Shown one piece after another: positions 23,120 to 34,105 of a DNA stretch of 64,000 nucleotides; the stretch's first letter is position 1; each line of letters opens with the position of its first letter. This DNA is from Rattus norvegicus. Lineage: Eukaryota > Chordata > Mammalia > Rodentia > Muridae. Made by a program: the position numbers and the translations under genes. Below the pieces are notes generated by a model that worked only from the letters and a program-made list of their open reading frames with translations, searched no databases and was not told the origin of the DNA. The stretch is taken from the NCBI RefSeq assembly GCF_036323735.1, contig NW_026947401.1, forward strand, positions 186,001 through 250,000, read 5' to 3'.

Positions 23120-24960
23120 CTGAAGGGTGGTTGAATTTTGTCAAATGCTTTCTCAGCATCTAATGAAATGACCATGTGTCCTTATCTTTGAGTTTGTTTA
23201 CATGTTAGATAACATTGATGGTTTTCTGTATATTAAAACATCCCTGCATTCCTGATCAAGATGGATGATTGTTTTTTAGATTCGGATCGCAAGAATTATA
23301 TTGAGTATTTTTGCGTCAATATTCATAAAGGAAATTGGTCTGAAGTTATCTTTGTTGGGTCTTTGTGTGGTTTAGGTATAAGAGTAATTGTGGCTTCATA
23401 GAAGCAATTTGGTAGCGCTCCGTTACAATTTTGTGGACTAGTTTGCACAGTATTTGTATGAAGTCTTCTATGAATGTTTAATAAAATTCTGCCCGGAATC
23501 CTTCTGGAACTGGGTTTTGTTTTTTTTGTTTTTTTTGTTTTTTTTTTTTTTTTTTGCTTGGGAGACCTTTAATAACTGCTTCTATTTCTTTAGGATTCAT
23601 GGGGTGTTGAGATACTTTATTTGATCCTGATTTAACGTTGCTATCTGGTATCTCTCTAGAAAATTGTCCATTTCCTCCATATTTTTCAGTTTTCTTGTAT
23701 ATAGACTTTTATAGTGGAATCTCCTGATTTTGGGAATTTCTTCAGATTCTTTGTTCTGGATCCATTTCATTTCTGATTTAGTCAATTTGGATACATTCTC
23801 TGTGACCACGGGTTAGTCTGTCTAAGGGTTTATATATCTCAAAGAAACAGCTTCTGGTGTTGTTGATTCTTTTAAAGTCCTTTTTGTTTCTACTTGGTTC
23901 ATTTCAGCTCTGAGTTTGATTATTTCCTGCATTCTACACCTCTTGGGTTTACTTTTTTCTTTTTGTTCTAGAGCTTTTAGGTGTGTTGTCAAGCTGCTGA
24001 TATAGGCTCTCTCCTATTTCTTCTCCCAAGCATTCAGAGCTATAAGTTTTCCTCTTAGCACTGCTTTCATTGTGTTACTTATGTTTGGGACTGTTGTATC
24101 TTCATTTTCATTCAGTTCTAAGAAGTCTTTATATTCTTTCTTTATTTCTTCCTTGACCAAGTTCTCATAAAGTAGAGCATTGTTCAATTTCCACATATAC
24201 GTGAGTTTTCTGACATTATTGTTATTGTTGAAGACCAGTTTTTGTGTGTGGTGATCTGATAGAATACATGTGATTATTTCTGTCTTCCTGCATATGTTGA
24301 GGCCTGTTTAGTGACTGATTATATGGTAAATTTTGGAGAAGGTTCAATGAGGTTCTGAAAATAATGTATATCCTTTTATTTTTAGGATGGAATGTTCTAT
24401 AAATATCTGATAAATAAATTTGGTTCATAACTTCTGTTAATTTCTCTACATCTCTGTCCAATTTCTGTTTTCATGATCTCTCCAGTTATAAGAGTGGAGT
24501 GTTGAAATCTCCTACTGTTATCTATCATGAGAAGTCCAATGTATGCTTTGTACTTCAGTAAGGTTTCTTTTATGAATGCAGGTCACCTTTCATTTGGAGT
24601 ATAGATACATACGGTTGAGAGTTCATCTTGGTGGATTTTCCCTTTGATGACTATGATGTCATAATCCTCCTTTTCCTCCTTAGAAAGCCATGTCCTTCCT
24701 TATCTTTTTCTTAAAGACTTTCAGTTGAAAGTCAATTTTAATTGATATTATAATCTAACTTCAGTTTGCTTATTCAGGCAATTTTCTTGAAATTTGTTTT
24801 CCAGACATGTACTCTGAGGTAGTATCCGTCTTTGTCTCTGAGGTGTGTTTCCTGTCTACAGCAAAATGCTCGCTACTCTTTATGTATCCATTCTGTGAGT
24901 CTGTGTCTTTTCATTGGCGAATTGAGTTCATTGATGTTGAGAGATAGTTATTTTCCTAGT
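23120..24960 (-). pseudogene. L1 ORF2 remnant, 3'-truncated (minus-strand element)
   Basis: The endonuclease start is readable on the minus strand near 24950 (LNINELNSPMKRH). TWKLNNALLYENLVKEEIKK near 24150-24200 is part of the endonuclease-to-RT linker region. It ends near 23120 in the reverse transcriptase before the catalytic DD. Many stops. Confidence 0.8.
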
Positions 24961-25124
24961 CAGAGGTAGAATTATGTTTCTTTGTCTCTCTTTTCATTTC
25001 ATTGCAAGGAAATTATATTCTTGTTTTTGGTATGATGTATTTTCTCTCCTTGTGTTGGAGTTTTCCATGTATTTTCTTTTGTAGGCCTAGATTTGCTGAA
25101 AGAGATTTCATAAATTTGGTTTTG

Positions 25125-25910
25125 TCATGGAATATCTAGGTTTCTCTGTCTATGATCCTTGAAAGTTTTACTGGATACAGTAACCTGGTCTGGCAATTGT
25201 GCTCTCTTAGGGTCTATTTGAAATCCGTCCAGCATATTCTCACTTTCATTGTCACTAGTGAGAAGTCTGGTGTAATTCTTATAGGTCTGACTATATATTT
25301 CACTTGGACCTATTTCCCTTACTGCTTTTAATATTCTTTCTTTGCTTTGCACATTTGGAGTTTTGACTATTATGTGATATGAGTAATTTCTCTTCTGCTC
25401 CAATATATTTGGAGTTCTGTGGGCTTCTTGTTTGTTTATGGGCATCACTTTTTTAGGTTAGGGAACTTTTCTTTTTTAATTTGGTTGAATATATTTACTG
25501 GCCCTTCAAGTTGGGAGTCTTCTCTTTCTTCTATACCTATTAACCTCAGGTTTGAACTTTCATTTTATCCTAGATATCCTGTATGTTTTGGGCCAGGAAC
25601 ATTTGTTTTCCATTATCTTCATCAGTTGTGTGGATGATTTCTATGGAATCACCTGTCCATGAAATTCTCTTTTCTATATCTTGCATTCTTCTGGTGATTC
25701 TTGTATCTACGGTCCTTTGTCTCCTCCTTTGTTTTCCTATCTCCATCTTTGTCAACTTTTTACTTTCTCTATTATTTCTATATCTATTTTCAAGTCATCT
25801 TCCTGTTTGGTGATGTTTCCTGTAATTCTTTCATGGATTTTTTTTTTCCTCTTGAAGGGCTTCTACTTGTTCACTTGTGTTCTCCTGCATTTTTCTAAGG
25901 GGATTCTTTA
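25125..25910 (-). pseudogene. L1 ORF1 remnant (minus-strand element)
   Basis: Frames 25570-25755 and 25125-25448 carry the coiled-coil end and the C-terminal RNA-binding part, recognisable from VKTPNVQSKERILKAVRE. Several frameshifts separate them. The plus-strand frames at 25419-25911 are shadows. Confidence 0.7.
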
Positions 25911-26590
25911 GGTTCCCCACAAAGTCCTCCATCATTGTCAACAAATGTGACTGTAAATCTAAGTCTTGCTTTTCTGGTGTGTTTAAATATCCAGTATTTT
26001 CTTAGGTGGGATAACTGGGCTCTGCTGATGCCAAGTAGTATTGGTTTTTGTTAGTTAGGTTTCTTCGCCTGCCCCTAGTTATTGGGTTGTCTTTGGTGTT
26101 CACTTGCCTTACTGCTTCTGTGAGTGACTTGACCCTGCTGTAGCCCTCTGTGTCAGCACTGTGGTAGAACTCTTTTCTTGTTTTCTTTCAGCCTTTCCTG
26201 CGAACAGGTGTTCTGTTCCCATATGTGTAGGCACTCCTGGAGACCTTCTTCCAGCTCTAGGAACAGGCAGGAATCAAATGATCATGACCCTGACTGTTCC
26301 TGTATGTACTTACCCTCCATGGGCAAAGTTGGCACTGTGCAAAACCCTCTTGGGTCTTTATGGTGGGAAGCTGGGTATTCTCCTCTGACATCTCAGGATT
26401 ATCCACACTCCTGAGGGTCCAGCTCTCTCCACTAAGGGATTTGCGTACAGGGAACTGTTTGGCCATTCAGTGCAGGCCTTGGTACAGACCCGAATCATGG
26501 GTACCGGTGGCTGACTGTTCCTGTATCCCAGTGTCCAGAAGTACTGTTCAATTTCTCCTTGCATCAGGGATGTGGGCTGAGGTTTGTTTT

Positions 26591-28159
26591 AATTTAATAT
26601 TGAGAAATATTTACAGTACATCAAAATAGGTGTGAAATGCATCACAATAGATTCCTCTGCATTCCAGCAATTTTTATACAAGACCAGAGTTTACTGAGAG
26701 GTCTGTACAACAGACCTCCTGCTTTATAATTGTCAGAGCTTTAAGTCTGTCTCGTTCTCTACACTTAGATTTTTATAACTTTTGCATGAATGGGTGCAGA
26801 TCTAATCTAATAGATGTAATAAGCTAGTATACCTGACTAAGTCTCCAGCCCCCATGAGGGACTATGTATTGTTTTGCTTTTTTGTTGTTGTTGTTTGGAG
26901 AACTGTGTTTTTCAGTATCACCAATAGAAAATTAATCTAGTGATGAATTAGTGAATAGAAACGAAAATTATGAATGATTATGAGGAATTCCCCAAAACAG
27001 AGTGAACACAAAGTTAAATCTGAAATGTGTGTGGGTAGACATGCACACATGCTCATGACCCATGTAGCTGACAAGCATTCAACACCAGACCAACTTGAGT
27101 GATTTGGGAAATTAACTTATTTCACACACAAGCAAACTCATTGGGAATACATTGTTTTCTCAGTCGCGTCTTTAATTGACCAAATGGTGAAACAGTATGT
27201 AAACAAATACTGTTACCCTGCTTTGTTGTTTATACTAACATTTTAATTCATGTACATTCTTCATGTGCTCTTTCTCTATTGTGTTTCTCTGTGTCTGTGT
27301 TTCTGCATGAATATATAGGAACACATGTGTATGTGCCATACATGTGAGTGTTTGTGCATGTGTGTGTGTATATGTGTGTGCGTGTGTGTGTGTGTTTTAT
27401 GGAATTTGTAAACATAGGTAACATGTGTATTTATAATTTGGAAATACTGAAACTCACATTTGATTTGTTGATCAACCATGCGACTGATCTACTCACATAT
27501 CTCTGAATTTCCATTATATCAAGTGAATAGAGAGAGAACTTAATAGGCTTGTGGTATCTCCAATTCTACCCTTGTCAGGAAAAAAATATTTTTTGGCAAC
27601 AAAACCCAAACTTCAACAAACACATATACACCCTACAAAACAGGAAAGGTTATGTCATTTAAAGGGAAAAGATATCAGACTGGGAGAAAAATGAGTAAGC
27701 CACATCTCCAATACTTGAGAGACATGAGATTGAACTTCAGAAGATATAACGGGAAGGGACAGGCAGAATCCCTAAGAAGCCAAAATAAGCTAAACACTGG
27801 AGCTTCTCATTACATGACAGCTCATGGGTTGGTAAGGATGGTAGACCATACTCAGTCTCCATATAAGACTACAATTTGAACAAGGTGAAAAGCCTACAAA
27901 GTGCTAACAGCTACTTTACAAGTTACAGTGTGAAAAACAGAATGTAACTGTAGAAAGAAGAGAAGGATGATATCTGAAAACAGACCAGGCTGTGCTGGAA
28001 TTGAACAGCTTTCCATGTAAGTAACCAAGAAACACAGCAGCTGCCCTATGCAAAAGTGAGCAAAGAGGAATGAACAGTATAGATACTATGTGTATATAAA
28101 TACAGGCAATTTGGTAGATTTTTAAGATGTTGAGATGAAAGAATAGGAAGAAATTTCTA
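26591..28159. other. Unassigned DNA between L1 and a B1-like remnant
   Basis: No gene-like frame of note. It contains a (TG)n tract at 27355-27395. A stretch at 27620-27900 with a 75-codon plus-strand frame (27652-27879, rich in Lys, Arg and Gln) may be part of an old repeat but matches nothing I recognise. Confidence 0.6.
27355..27395. repeat. (TG)n microsatellite
   Basis: TG tract with TATATG and GCG interruptions. Confidence 0.9.
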
Positions 28160-28272
28160 TCAAGCTCGGCACAATGTCTTGCTCTTAGAATACTCACATT
28201 TAAGAGACTGAGGGAGAGGAATAAGGAATTTCAGGTTACCCTGGAATACATATCAAGACAACACCTCTTTTT
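28160..28272 (+). mobile_element. Degraded B1-like SINE remnant
   Basis: AAGCTCGGCACAATGTCTTG, a GACTGAGGGAGAGGAAT stretch and a GGTTACCCTGGAATACATATCAAGAC stretch follow the order of blocks in a rodent B1 element (A-box start, GGGAGGCAGAGG-like, GCCTGG-like, CAAGAC). It is heavily diverged. Confidence 0.45.
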
Positions 28273-28696
28273 TTCTCTTTTTTTTTAATTCAAATCACTA
28301 GTGTGATTGATAGAATATCATGAACAATTTTAAGAAAACAGAAATGTAATGTCTATGCAGTGATACTCTCACTAAGAAAACATGTTCTATAAAGAGACAG
28401 GTATTATTAAGTTACAGATAACAGCTGCATTATTGAAGGATGTAGCATGAAGGGTTATGATCCTGTTTGGTTGATCCTTCTTCTCTTTCATGGCTCAGCA
28501 TCTCTGACCACGTCATTGTTGTGCAGACATCTAGATGTTCCCTGGCTTTAAATTTATGTATGTAAACCAGTAATCATTTATATATCCAATGATTTTTTGA
28601 TTTTACTTTATCTTCAAAAACGATGAGTCTTTAGGAAATGATACCTTTATTGTGTGGGTTTGAATATACATAATTGCAATCAGAGAATAATCTGGG

Positions 28697-28739
<43 letters not shown>

Positions 28740-29204
28740 ATGGTTGGAGATACTATACCTGTGGCATCAGGAAAGCATAGAGATGAGTGTTTTGATCAGG
28801 TTTTCTGTATAATATTGATGACAGGTTAATGATAAGACTGGGTAAAAAATTGAAATACAGTCAAGGTTTTTTTTCCTTCCTTTGATTGATAGCTTGTACA
28901 GCATGTGAAACTGAACTTAAACGCAAGGTAAATCTTGAGCCTGAGCTTCATTAGTGGCAGGACTCCATGTTTCCACCTTCTCTTGTAAATATATGGACAC
29001 TTGGCTCAATGCTTAGCACACTTTAAAAAAATCCCCTGGTGTTAAGAGAGAAAGTATTAGATATGGAATTATGTGAGAAAAAATCTTTTCTAAGCTTTGA
29101 TTTTTGTTACTGCAGAAGAAGACTTTGACTCTGATGTAAATGAGGCTCTAAAATACTAAAAAAATAATATCTCTCATCTGCAAGAATCCTACTGATTTCT
29201 TACT
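28273..29204. other. Unassigned DNA with a (CA)n tract
   Basis: AT-rich, no coding signal. Pure (CA)n at 28699-28737. Confidence 0.6.
28699..28737. repeat. (CA)n microsatellite
   Basis: About 19 uninterrupted CA repeats. Confidence 0.97.
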
Positions 29205-29222
29205 GCTCTGTGTTTCCGGAGA

Positions 29223-29875
29223 TGAGTGTCAATTGTGTCAATTGTTCTTTGTGGCAGGAAAAGGTATTGTCTTTCAAATGCTTTGCAAGTGCCAAGTTCT
29301 CTGAGGTCCCTGGAGAATGTTTCCTCCTGTTCACCCTTATCCTGCTCTCATTGTCTTTGCTATCTGCACCAGTCCATCTCAACGCACCCCATGCACTTCT
29401 TTCTGCTCAACTTATGTAACCTGGAAATTGGCTACATGGGCTCTGTCATACCCAAGATATGGAGAGACTTGTCAGTGTGATCTGAGGGCTCTCTTAGGAG
29501 GGATGTACCACACAGATGTTTTTCTCCACACTTTTTAGTATAACTGAGTGTTGTCTATTGGCAGTCATGGCCTTTGGCTATGGTATTGGCAAGATTAACT
29601 ATGCAATCCAAATGAGTCATGGGGTATGTGTCCATTTATCAATTATTTCATGGGAAATAGGTTCCATTGTAGGGTTTGGACAAAATTACTTGAGGCCCAA
29701 ATATAACCACACATCAAGAGTTGATAAACTCTTGGTCTATACAGCAGTGATATCCATGCTGAACCTCATCATCTATAGCATAAGGAACCAAGAAATCAAG
29801 GAAGCACTAGGAAGAAATCTGGGTTTGAAGAAAATTGTGATAATAATTATGTGCATAGTCTGTGAAAGAAAGAAA
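29223..29875 (+). pseudogene. Olfactory receptor pseudogene (class II type), internally deleted
   Basis: A seven-transmembrane odorant receptor would couple to Golf in olfactory neurons; this copy is dead. Visible blocks in order are an N-terminus and TM1 (GECFLLFTLILLS), the TM2 region (HFFLLNLCNLEIGYMGS then VIPKIW), TM3 (ITECCLLAVMAF), a MSHGVCVHLSIISW TM4 block, then YLRPK and a TM7 block matching the PMLNPIIYSLRN signature (here SMLNLIIYSIRN) and a C-tail with EIKEALGRN. The D-R-Y after TM3 is lost (FGYGIG). Frames shift in the TM1/TM2 loop and again before TM3, with a stop after the TM2 region. About 75-80 residues covering ECL2, TM5 and TM6 are missing between GFGQ and NYLRPK. The ITECCLLAVMAF block suggests an OR6- or OR11-like relationship, which I cannot settle. 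Confidence 0.87.
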
Positions 29876-30400
29876 ACAAAACACTGTGATCTTTCTGGCT
29901 GTTTTGAAAGAAACTTTAAGAAACATAACTTTGTTTTAGAGTGTTCTCTATATTCACCACCATTCTTAATTGTAAAAATATTAATGTTTGCTTGCTATTA
30001 AATAACTTTAGTAGATTAGTCCAGTACTTAAAGATTTTGATATGGGCAGAGTTTAAACCACATGCTAATGTCTCAGGGGCCTTGAAAGTCCTCTGTATCC
30101 TTTCTTACATATTTGGAAATCTTCCAAGAAAATACTTCAGCACATTATGTTTCAATTCCAAACTCTTCAGTACATGTAAATTCAGTGCATTCGACTGGAA
30201 CTGCTAAGTAGTTCTTAGGTCAGTAAATTGTTAGTCTCTGCTTTTTGTACTATTAGGTGAGTCCACATATCAGATTTGGGCACGCAGGGCCTATTATTTT
30301 GGAACAGGAGTAATCTTTCCTCCCTTTTATGATTTCTAAGAGGGCGGTGGAAAAGAATTTCAGCCAGGTGATTCTCAAAATCAACATCCGTGTTTCAGAT

Positions 30401-30401
<1 letters not shown>

Positions 30402-30443
<42 letters not shown>

Positions 30444-30476
30444 CGCACACACTCACACACACACACACATACACAT
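30402..30476. repeat. (CA)n microsatellite with AAACACG interruptions
   Basis: CA-rich tract. Overlapping frames on both strands are translations of it. Confidence 0.95.
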
Positions 30477-30583
30477 GCATTTATCTGCACATTATAAAGA
30501 AAATTAAGTGGGTTTACATGTGACAGAAGACTAATATAAATGGTCAGCTTGTGTCAGATAATTAGATTCTGGTTGTTATTCCC

Positions 30584-30621
30584 AAATAAAATAAAATAAA
30601 ATAAAATAAAATAAAATAAAA
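30584..30621. repeat. (AAAAT)n pentanucleotide repeat
   Basis: Seven to eight near-perfect AATAA-type pentamers. Confidence 0.95.
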
Positions 30622-31514
30622 TTAGAATAGTGTATAATGAAAGAAAAATAGAATTCTTTTCAAGTGTGCAGAAAATATGGAAGACTTTAAAATATAAATT
30701 ACAATGACACTAAATCTAGAGTATTATTTTAGGCATGAGTCACCTATACAGAAAGACAATGATTAAATTCTCCTCAGAATCATTGTTCTCAGTCTACTTA
30801 CACGCAGTAAGGACCATTAAGGCCAGAGAGTTGGAAAAAAATGAGGGAGAAGCTGAAAACAAAGCCTAAAGTTTTGAAGAGACACACAGTCTTTCCATAG
30901 TCTTCAAGTACTTCTCCTATAACTTCTATTACTTTAAAAGAAAATATAAAAGAAAAATACATTAAAATATTTTAAACTACAAAAGAAAAATAATTTAAAA
31001 TAATTTCATTGCTCCTTAATTGGGTGTTATTAAGATGCCAGTCATCCACCTAATGCTGAACTGAGATAAACAAAGCAGGAAACACTTTTTGGCATCTCTG
31101 CCAAGTACATAGAATCTCGACCTAAAAGAGAAAAAACACTAGGCAAATCCAAATTCAGAGACATTCTAGCAAAGTAATTATTTCACTTCAAAGGTGTAGT
31201 CACAGAAGATAAAAATAGTAATGAATTATCACAGAATAGACTAAACAAAGATATGTAATGATTAAGGGTCAACTGGATTTCTGGATTTTATACGGGCATA
31301 GAACATGTACAGTAGTAGAACCATTGCTTTTATGATTTGCTCAAATCACTGTGGTACTTGTAATATGTTAATGTTTTTCAATTATCTGATTTTTGAGAAT
31401 TACTCATTAGATGGATTATGGAATATAAAATTGAGGAATTAGATTACGATAAAAAGGAGTTCTGTTTCCTATCAATTACATTTGATTTTCCTGTACATTT
31501 TGACTTCAGCTTTA

Positions 31515-31625
31515 TTTTTGGTATTTATTCATTTTTTTAATTTATATCTCAAATGTTGCCCTCCTTCCTGTCTTCCCCCACAGAGTCCTTTACCTCAACC
31601 CCCATCCCTTTCTGATTTCTTCTTC
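31515..31625 (-). mobile_element. L1 3'-end remnant, minus strand
   Basis: GTATTTATTCATTTTTTTAA, then TCTCAAATGTTGCCCTCC and a C-rich stretch, is the reverse-oriented end of a rodent L1 3'UTR. The same block type opens the L1-like part of the array units. Confidence 0.6.
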
Positions 31626-32299
31626 TAAAATGACAGAACAACAGTAGACATAAGGCATGATTAGTTCCTGAATAGCTGTTTTACATGTATTTGAAAATCT
31701 ACAACACCGATAGTACAGACATCAGGAAATAGTTTCAAAAATGATCTTCAAAAATTAAATATTCTCAAGTTATCAGCTATAAGCTATCAGCTTGACAATA
31801 CTGGAAAGATCCAAGAACATAAGTATCTTTGTCATATACATAGTTAAAAATGATCAGACAAGAAGAAAAACATATTGCAGCCTTCCTAGATTCAACATAA
31901 GAGAGCCTCAACAGAGATTATGGGATAATACCTGGAAATGAACTCCTACAAAAACCAAGAACAAACTAACCACAAACTGCAATATTTATAAAAGCCAAAC
32001 AAATAGGTGGAAAGTATTATTTTCAGCTCTATATGAGAATATTAATGTTTATTAATTTGTATATTAATAAAATTTTAATTTCATGACTGCAAATTTTTAT
32101 TGCAAATTTTTAAATCAATAGATTTTAAGTGACTCGTGATCATTAACTTTAGTGGCTTTGATTGCATTATAGATTACTAAAGTGTTTATTTGACTGTGAT
32201 TATCACTATGAATATTCACAAAAATCAAATTATGTCAATCAGGAACTGCTCTTCTGTTTTTATACTTTTTGTTCTACATATGTAAGAGTTTTACCTGCT

Positions 32300-32460
32300 T
32301 GTTCACGTGTGCAACTCATCCATGCCTAGTGTCCAGGAGGTTGAAGAGCGTGTGAGATTCTGTGATGCTGAAATTACAGCCACTTGTGAGCTGTCACTTG
32401 GTAGTGTATATCGGCACTGGGTTCTCTGGAAGAACAGATAATGCTATTAATCACCGAATC
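32300..32460 (-). mobile_element. B3/B2-like SINE remnant, minus strand
   Basis: Blocks CTGAAATTACAGCCACTTGTGAGC, GGCACTGGGTTCTCTGGAAG and AACAGATAATGCTATTAATC follow the reverse B3/B2 order (AGTTACAGG-TTGTGAGC, TGCTGGGAA, CTCTGGAAGAGCAG-, GTGCTCTTAACCACTGAG-). Diverged; the tRNA-like head is at the right end. Confidence 0.65.
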
Positions 32461-32590
32461 ATACCTTCATCTTCAGCAACGCCATTTTTTTCTTAATATA
32501 GTGCCTAAACTGTCCTGTCTTCTGCATAAACCACTATTTTCTCAATTGTGATAAGTTAATATTAAACACATAGCCACCTGCTTCTTGCCA

Positions 32591-32793
32591 TCATATATAT
32601 ATATATATATATACATATATATACATATATATATGTATATATGTATATATATATATGTATATGTATATAATATATACACACAGACACACACACAGACACA
32701 TGCACAACTGCTCTTACTTTCAAGTTTACTTACTTACACACATACACAGAAACATGCACAACTGCTCTTACCTTCAAGTTTACTTACTTACTT

Positions 32794-32848
<55 letters not shown>

Positions 32849-32850
32849 TT
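32591..32850. repeat. Compound (TA)n-(CA)n microsatellite with an embedded ~70-bp duplication
   Basis: A TA/TATG tract (32591-32680) leads into CA tracts. Between them CATGCACAACTGCTCTTAC followed by TTCAAGTTTACTTACTTAC occurs twice (near 32699 and 32753), with a third partial copy after the long CA run (CTGCTTCTTACCTTCAAG near 32845). Confidence 0.93.
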
Positions 32851-32864
32851 CTTACCTTCAAGTA

Positions 32865-33058
32865 TACTTAGGTATTTTCAAAGCTATTTGTTTACTTATT
32901 CACTTTACATACTGCACACTGCCACCCTCCCGTTCACCCCTCTCACAATCCTTCCTCTAGCCCTCTCTCCTCTGAGCAGGAGGGGACCTCACAGGTATCT
33001 CCTCTGCTCGCATATCTAGTCTCTGTGATCACATCCTCTGCTACAGAGGACAGACACA
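32865..33058 (-). mobile_element. L1 3'UTR piece, minus strand
   Basis: CCTCTCTCCTCTGAGCAGGAG followed by GATCACATCCTCTGCTACAG corresponds to the reverse rodent L1 3'UTR order (TCTGAGAAGGGGAG, GGCACATCCTCTCCCACTG). Confidence 0.55.
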
Positions 33059-33059
33059 G

Positions 33060-33575
33060 CAGTCTACATGGATAAGGGTGGTAAGGTAGATGTCATATCC
33101 AGAAAGAGGCAAAGAGCTGGGGTAAGAGATGCCCTTGAATCAATGGGTGTTTCCTTAGCTGAGACTCACAGCCTCAGTGCTATCTACATGAAGAAGACAT
33201 CTCCTGTAGCCAGAGATCAAACCAAATGGAATGATAGAGACACCAACTTTTGACCCAAAATTTATTCTTACCACAAGAAATAAAAAGGCAGTGCATAGAG
33301 CAGAGAGAGTGGAATGATTAACCAATGGTTAGTGCAGATTGAAAACCACCCCATGGATGAGCCCCAATCCCTGATACTATTAATGACACTCTGTTATGCT
33401 TGGAGAAAGGAGTCTAGCATGGCTTCCCTCTGAGAGGCTACACTAAGCTGCTGACTCAGTCAGTAGCAGACATCAACTAGCCAAACTATGGGTGGAGCTT
33501 GGAACTCTGATTGAAGAACAGAATGAAAAGGATTATGGCCTCTAAGGGTATAGGCACTCCACAGGCTTTGTCTTC
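33060..33575 (+). mobile_element. L1 3'UTR piece, plus strand
   Basis: CTATTAATGACACTCTGTTATGC, CCTCTGAGAGGCTACAC, GCAGACATCAACTAGCCAAAC and GGTATAGGCACTCCACAGG are forward rodent L1 3'UTR landmarks. It is oriented opposite to the pieces on both sides. Confidence 0.75.
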
Positions 33576-33634
33576 ATGTGGGTACCGAACAACTAGAATT
33601 GGGCTTTCCCAAACAAGTTGTCTATAGATGAGAC

Positions 33635-34105
33635 ATCTGTGTCTTTAAAATTTATTTATTTATTTTCTCACTTTACGTCCCATCCTCAGGGTACACCAAC
33701 ACCCATTGTCGGGGGAACCCATAAAAAGAAAAAAAGCTACACATTTCCTTCCTATGTCCTAAGGGCTCAGGTTCAGTACAAGTTCACTCTCTGGTTGGTG
33801 GTTCAGTGTTTGGCAAACCACAAGAGTCCCTGTGAGTTGACTTTATTGGTCTTCCTGTGGAGTCCCTCATAATATCTGGGCCTCGATTCTTCACCTGTTT
33901 TTTTAAAGACTCCCCAAGCTCCAGCTAATGTTTGGTGGTGAATCTTTACACTTCTTTCTCTCAGCTGTTGGGTGGAGTCACTTAGAGGACAGTTATGCTA
34001 GGATTCTGTATGCAAGCATGATAGAGTATCTGTAATAGTGTCAGCAATCGGTGATTGCCCACGGGGTAGATATCAATCTGTGCTAACCATTGGTTGGAAG
34101 TACCT
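33635..34105 (-). mobile_element. L1 3'UTR piece, minus strand, with its own end
   Basis: Opens with TTTAAAATTTATTTATTTATTT (reverse of an A-rich 3' end). GGTTGGTGGTTCAGTGTTTGG, GAGTTGACTTTATTGGTCTTCC and AGGACAGTTATGCTAGGATTC match the reverse L1 3'UTR. Tail-to-tail with the preceding plus-strand piece. Confidence 0.7.

Larger units (their letters stand above)
23120..26590 (-). mobile_element. Minus-strand old rodent L1 with ORF1 and 5'UTR but no 3' part
   Basis: Read on the minus strand from the right: a 5'UTR-like segment (about 25990-26590), ORF1 remnants (about 25125-25910) and ORF2 from about 24960 down to 23120. ORF2 stops just after the reverse-transcriptase landmark DAEKAFDKIQ. The rest of ORF2, the 3'UTR and poly(A) are missing. 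This is the opposite of the usual 5' truncation and implies a later rearrangement or deletion. A T-rich tract lies at 23517-23556. Confidence 0.85.
29876..32299. other. Unassigned AT-rich DNA with simple repeats
   Basis: No coding signal. Includes a (CA)n tract (30402-30476), an (AAAAT)n tract (30584-30621) and an L1 3'-end remnant (about 31515-31625). The remainder shows nothing I can assign. Confidence 0.6.

Noticed and set aside
29516..30001. 161-codon frame as a functional membrane protein
   Set aside because: Its first two thirds are a frame-intact remnant of the olfactory receptor but lack TM5, TM6 and DRY; the last third is non-coding flank.
32585..33019. 144-codon frame at 32585
   Set aside because: Runs through TA and CA tracts into reverse L1 3'UTR.
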